The notes below the pieces were generated by a model that searched no databases, was not told the origin of the DNA, and saw only the letters and a list, made by a program, of their open reading frames with translations. Shown in pieces: positions 62,860 through 64,000 of a DNA stretch of 64,000 nucleotides. Within the stretch, counting starts at the first letter, position 1. Each line of letters begins with the position of its first letter. Location: the NCBI RefSeq assembly GCF_000295935.2, contig NZ_ALWO02000052.1, forward strand, positions 62,001 to 126,000, in the 5' to 3' direction. A program made the translations under genes and the position numbers. The stretch is from Indibacter alkaliphilus LW1. Its GTDB lineage: Bacteria > Bacteroidota > Bacteroidia > Cytophagales > Cyclobacteriaceae.

Positions 62860-63750
62860 ATGTTTACAAGTTCGAGTTGGAAGCACCTGAGAATTCCTTT
62901 TTCTTTTTTCTTAATGCCGGTTTTCTTTTTTGCATTGGCATTGACACCTAATCATAATCCTGAGCGGCTTTTGCTTGTTTTCTTTTCACTTCATCTCTTT
63001 CTCTATCCTTCAAGCAATGGATACAACAGCTATTTTGATAAAGATGAAAAAAGTATTGGAGGACTCCGTAATCCACCCAAAGTTCAAAAAGGGCTGTATT
63101 ACCTATCCATAATTTTTTTGGGAATAGCTTTGGGGCTGGGGCTGCAGATCAATTGGCAGTTTGCCAGTATGCTATTTGTTTACGGCCTTATCTCTATGGC
63201 ATATAGCCACCCAATGATCAGGTTAAAAAAATATGCGTATATCAGCTGGTTGATAGCAGGACTTTTTCAAGGGGCTTTTACCTTTAATATGGCTTATGCA
63301 GGTCTCAGTGACTTTGGTTGGGAGGTATTTGGAATGTCACATGTTTGGATTCCGGGTTTATTGACTTCTGTGATGCTGTGGGGATCTTATCCCCTTACTC
63401 AAGTATACCAACATGAAGAGGACAGCAAAAGAGGAGATCAAACCCTCAGTCTGAAATTGGGAGTTCAAGGTACTTTTCTTTTTTCTTCAATCTGGTTTTT
63501 GCTGACAGGGGTTTTATTCGCATGGTATTTTCTGGGTAGAAATCAGGAAGCTGCCTTTTTTGGGTTTTTAATGGCAATGACACCAGTGATACTGTACTTT
63601 TTGACCTGGTTTTATTTTGTTCAAAAGGATCCTGTCAAATACATCAATTATGATTGGGTCATGTGGATGAATAGGATCTCAGGGCTGGCACTCAATATTT
63701 TTTTTATTTGGTACTTTCTTGAGAATACACAGATCTTACAGGTGTTTTAA
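62860..63750 (+). CDS. UbiA-family prenyltransferase
   Basis: A 296-residue membrane protein with eight or nine helices. Both metal-binding Asp motifs of the family are present: NGYNSYFDKDEKSIGG (residues 53-68) and YQHEEDSKRGDQTLSLKLG. A UbiA-type segment SHPMIRLKKY lies between them. It transfers a prenyl chain to an aromatic acceptor. Its place opposite the type III PKS gene suggests that the acceptor is the polyketide. The last Asp motifs differ a little from UbiA (NDxxD), so substrate prediction is uncertain. Confidence 0.9.
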   Translation: MFTSSSWKHLRIPFSFFLMPVFFFALALTPNHNPERLLLVFFSLHLFLYPSSNGYNSYFDKDEKSIGGLRNPPKVQKGLYYLSIIFLGIALGLGLQINWQFASMLFVYGLISMAYSHPMIRLKKYAYISWLIAGLFQGAFTFNMAYAGLSDFGWEVFGMSHVWIPGLLTSVMLWGSYPLTQVYQHEEDSKRGDQTLSLKLGVQGTFLFSSIWFLLTGVLFAWYFLGRNQEAAFFGFLMAMTPVILYFLTWFYFVQKDPVKYINYDWVMWMNRISGLALNIFFIWYFLENTQILQVF

Positions 63751-64000
63751 GGAGGGCAGACTTGGGTTGAAAGTTCGTTTCTTCTGAAATATGAATATCC
63801 GCAACAAGGCCAATTACCTATTTATAGTGGGTTTTGAATCAATATGATTTTAGTGGATATTGTCTATAAATCAAAGGTTTATACAAATACGAAGACTTGA
63901 CTGTTAAGAAAGTGGATAATTATGTTCTGAAAATATGGGTTAGACTAATCTTCTAACTTCTAAAGGCTAAAAAGGCTTTTATTGCTGGCTGGAAGTGGTT

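Noticed and set aside
1-64000. tRNA, rRNA, CRISPR arrays, transposases, prophage genes
   Set aside because: No clover-leaf, rRNA core, regularly spaced direct repeats, or transposase/integrase motif was noticed by eye on either strand; a covariance-model or HMM run would settle this.

Overview
The window looks like chromosomal DNA of a gliding-type Bacteroidota, most likely order Cytophagales and near the Cyclobacteriaceae. The support is a gldB gliding lipoprotein gene, a type III polyketide synthase/methyltransferase/UbiA locus, a kynureninase and kynurenine monooxygenase pair, many short secreted proteins and lipoproteins, promoters of the Bacteroidota type (TTG, about 20 bp, TAnnTTTG), few Shine-Dalgarno sites and fairly AT-rich intergenic DNA. 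The assignment rests on gene content and protein style; no search was run. I saw no rRNA, tRNA, CRISPR array, insertion sequence or prophage.

Positions 1-24100 are mostly housekeeping genes: glutamate synthase (gltB, cut by the window edge, and gltD), NDH-2, a YebC-family regulator, a YjjX-type NTP phosphatase, thioredoxins, an M28 peptidase, the kynurenine genes kmo and kynU facing a RidA gene, fumarase C, an amidase and a GIN-domain lipoprotein. A 627-bp gene-free stretch at 11911-12537 carries three perfect DnaA boxes spaced exactly 10 bp apart and is a candidate replication origin.

Positions 24100-51000 hold a large exopolysaccharide or capsule region of Wzx/Wzy type. It has a polyprenyl glycosylphosphotransferase (initiation), several glycosyltransferases, a Wzx flippase, a Wzy-like polymerase, a Wzz-like chain-length protein without a kinase domain, a large SLBB export protein, three methyltransferases (two with N-terminal zinc ribbons), a radical SAM/SPASM enzyme and an AsnB-type amidotransferase. 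A seven-module hybrid histidine kinase, a UspA protein, a 2H phosphoesterase, a triple-fasciclin lipoprotein and gldB are interleaved. The core genes 44247 to 35831 overlap or nearly touch and look like one transcript: export, Wzz, Wzx, GT2, Wzy, GT4.

Positions 51000-64000 return to mixed genes: endonuclease III, an esterase pseudogene with an internal deletion, an ECF sigma factor with a small partner, an OB-like DUF3127 protein with an SSB-like tail, purE and purK, a 50-residue membrane protein, a membrane-anchored MutS-like ATPase, an operator-controlled operon of a DUF3299-like protein and a 53-residue GCGG micro-protein, an MscS channel, and finally the methyltransferase/type III PKS pair divergent from a UbiA prenyltransferase, which together could make a prenylated or methylated phenolic lipid.

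The most interesting items for follow-up are the helically phased DnaA-box cluster, the operator overlapping the -33 box of the DUF3299/GCGG operon, the four-hairpin repeat at 24172-24271, the SSB-like tail on the DUF3127 protein, and the type III PKS locus.
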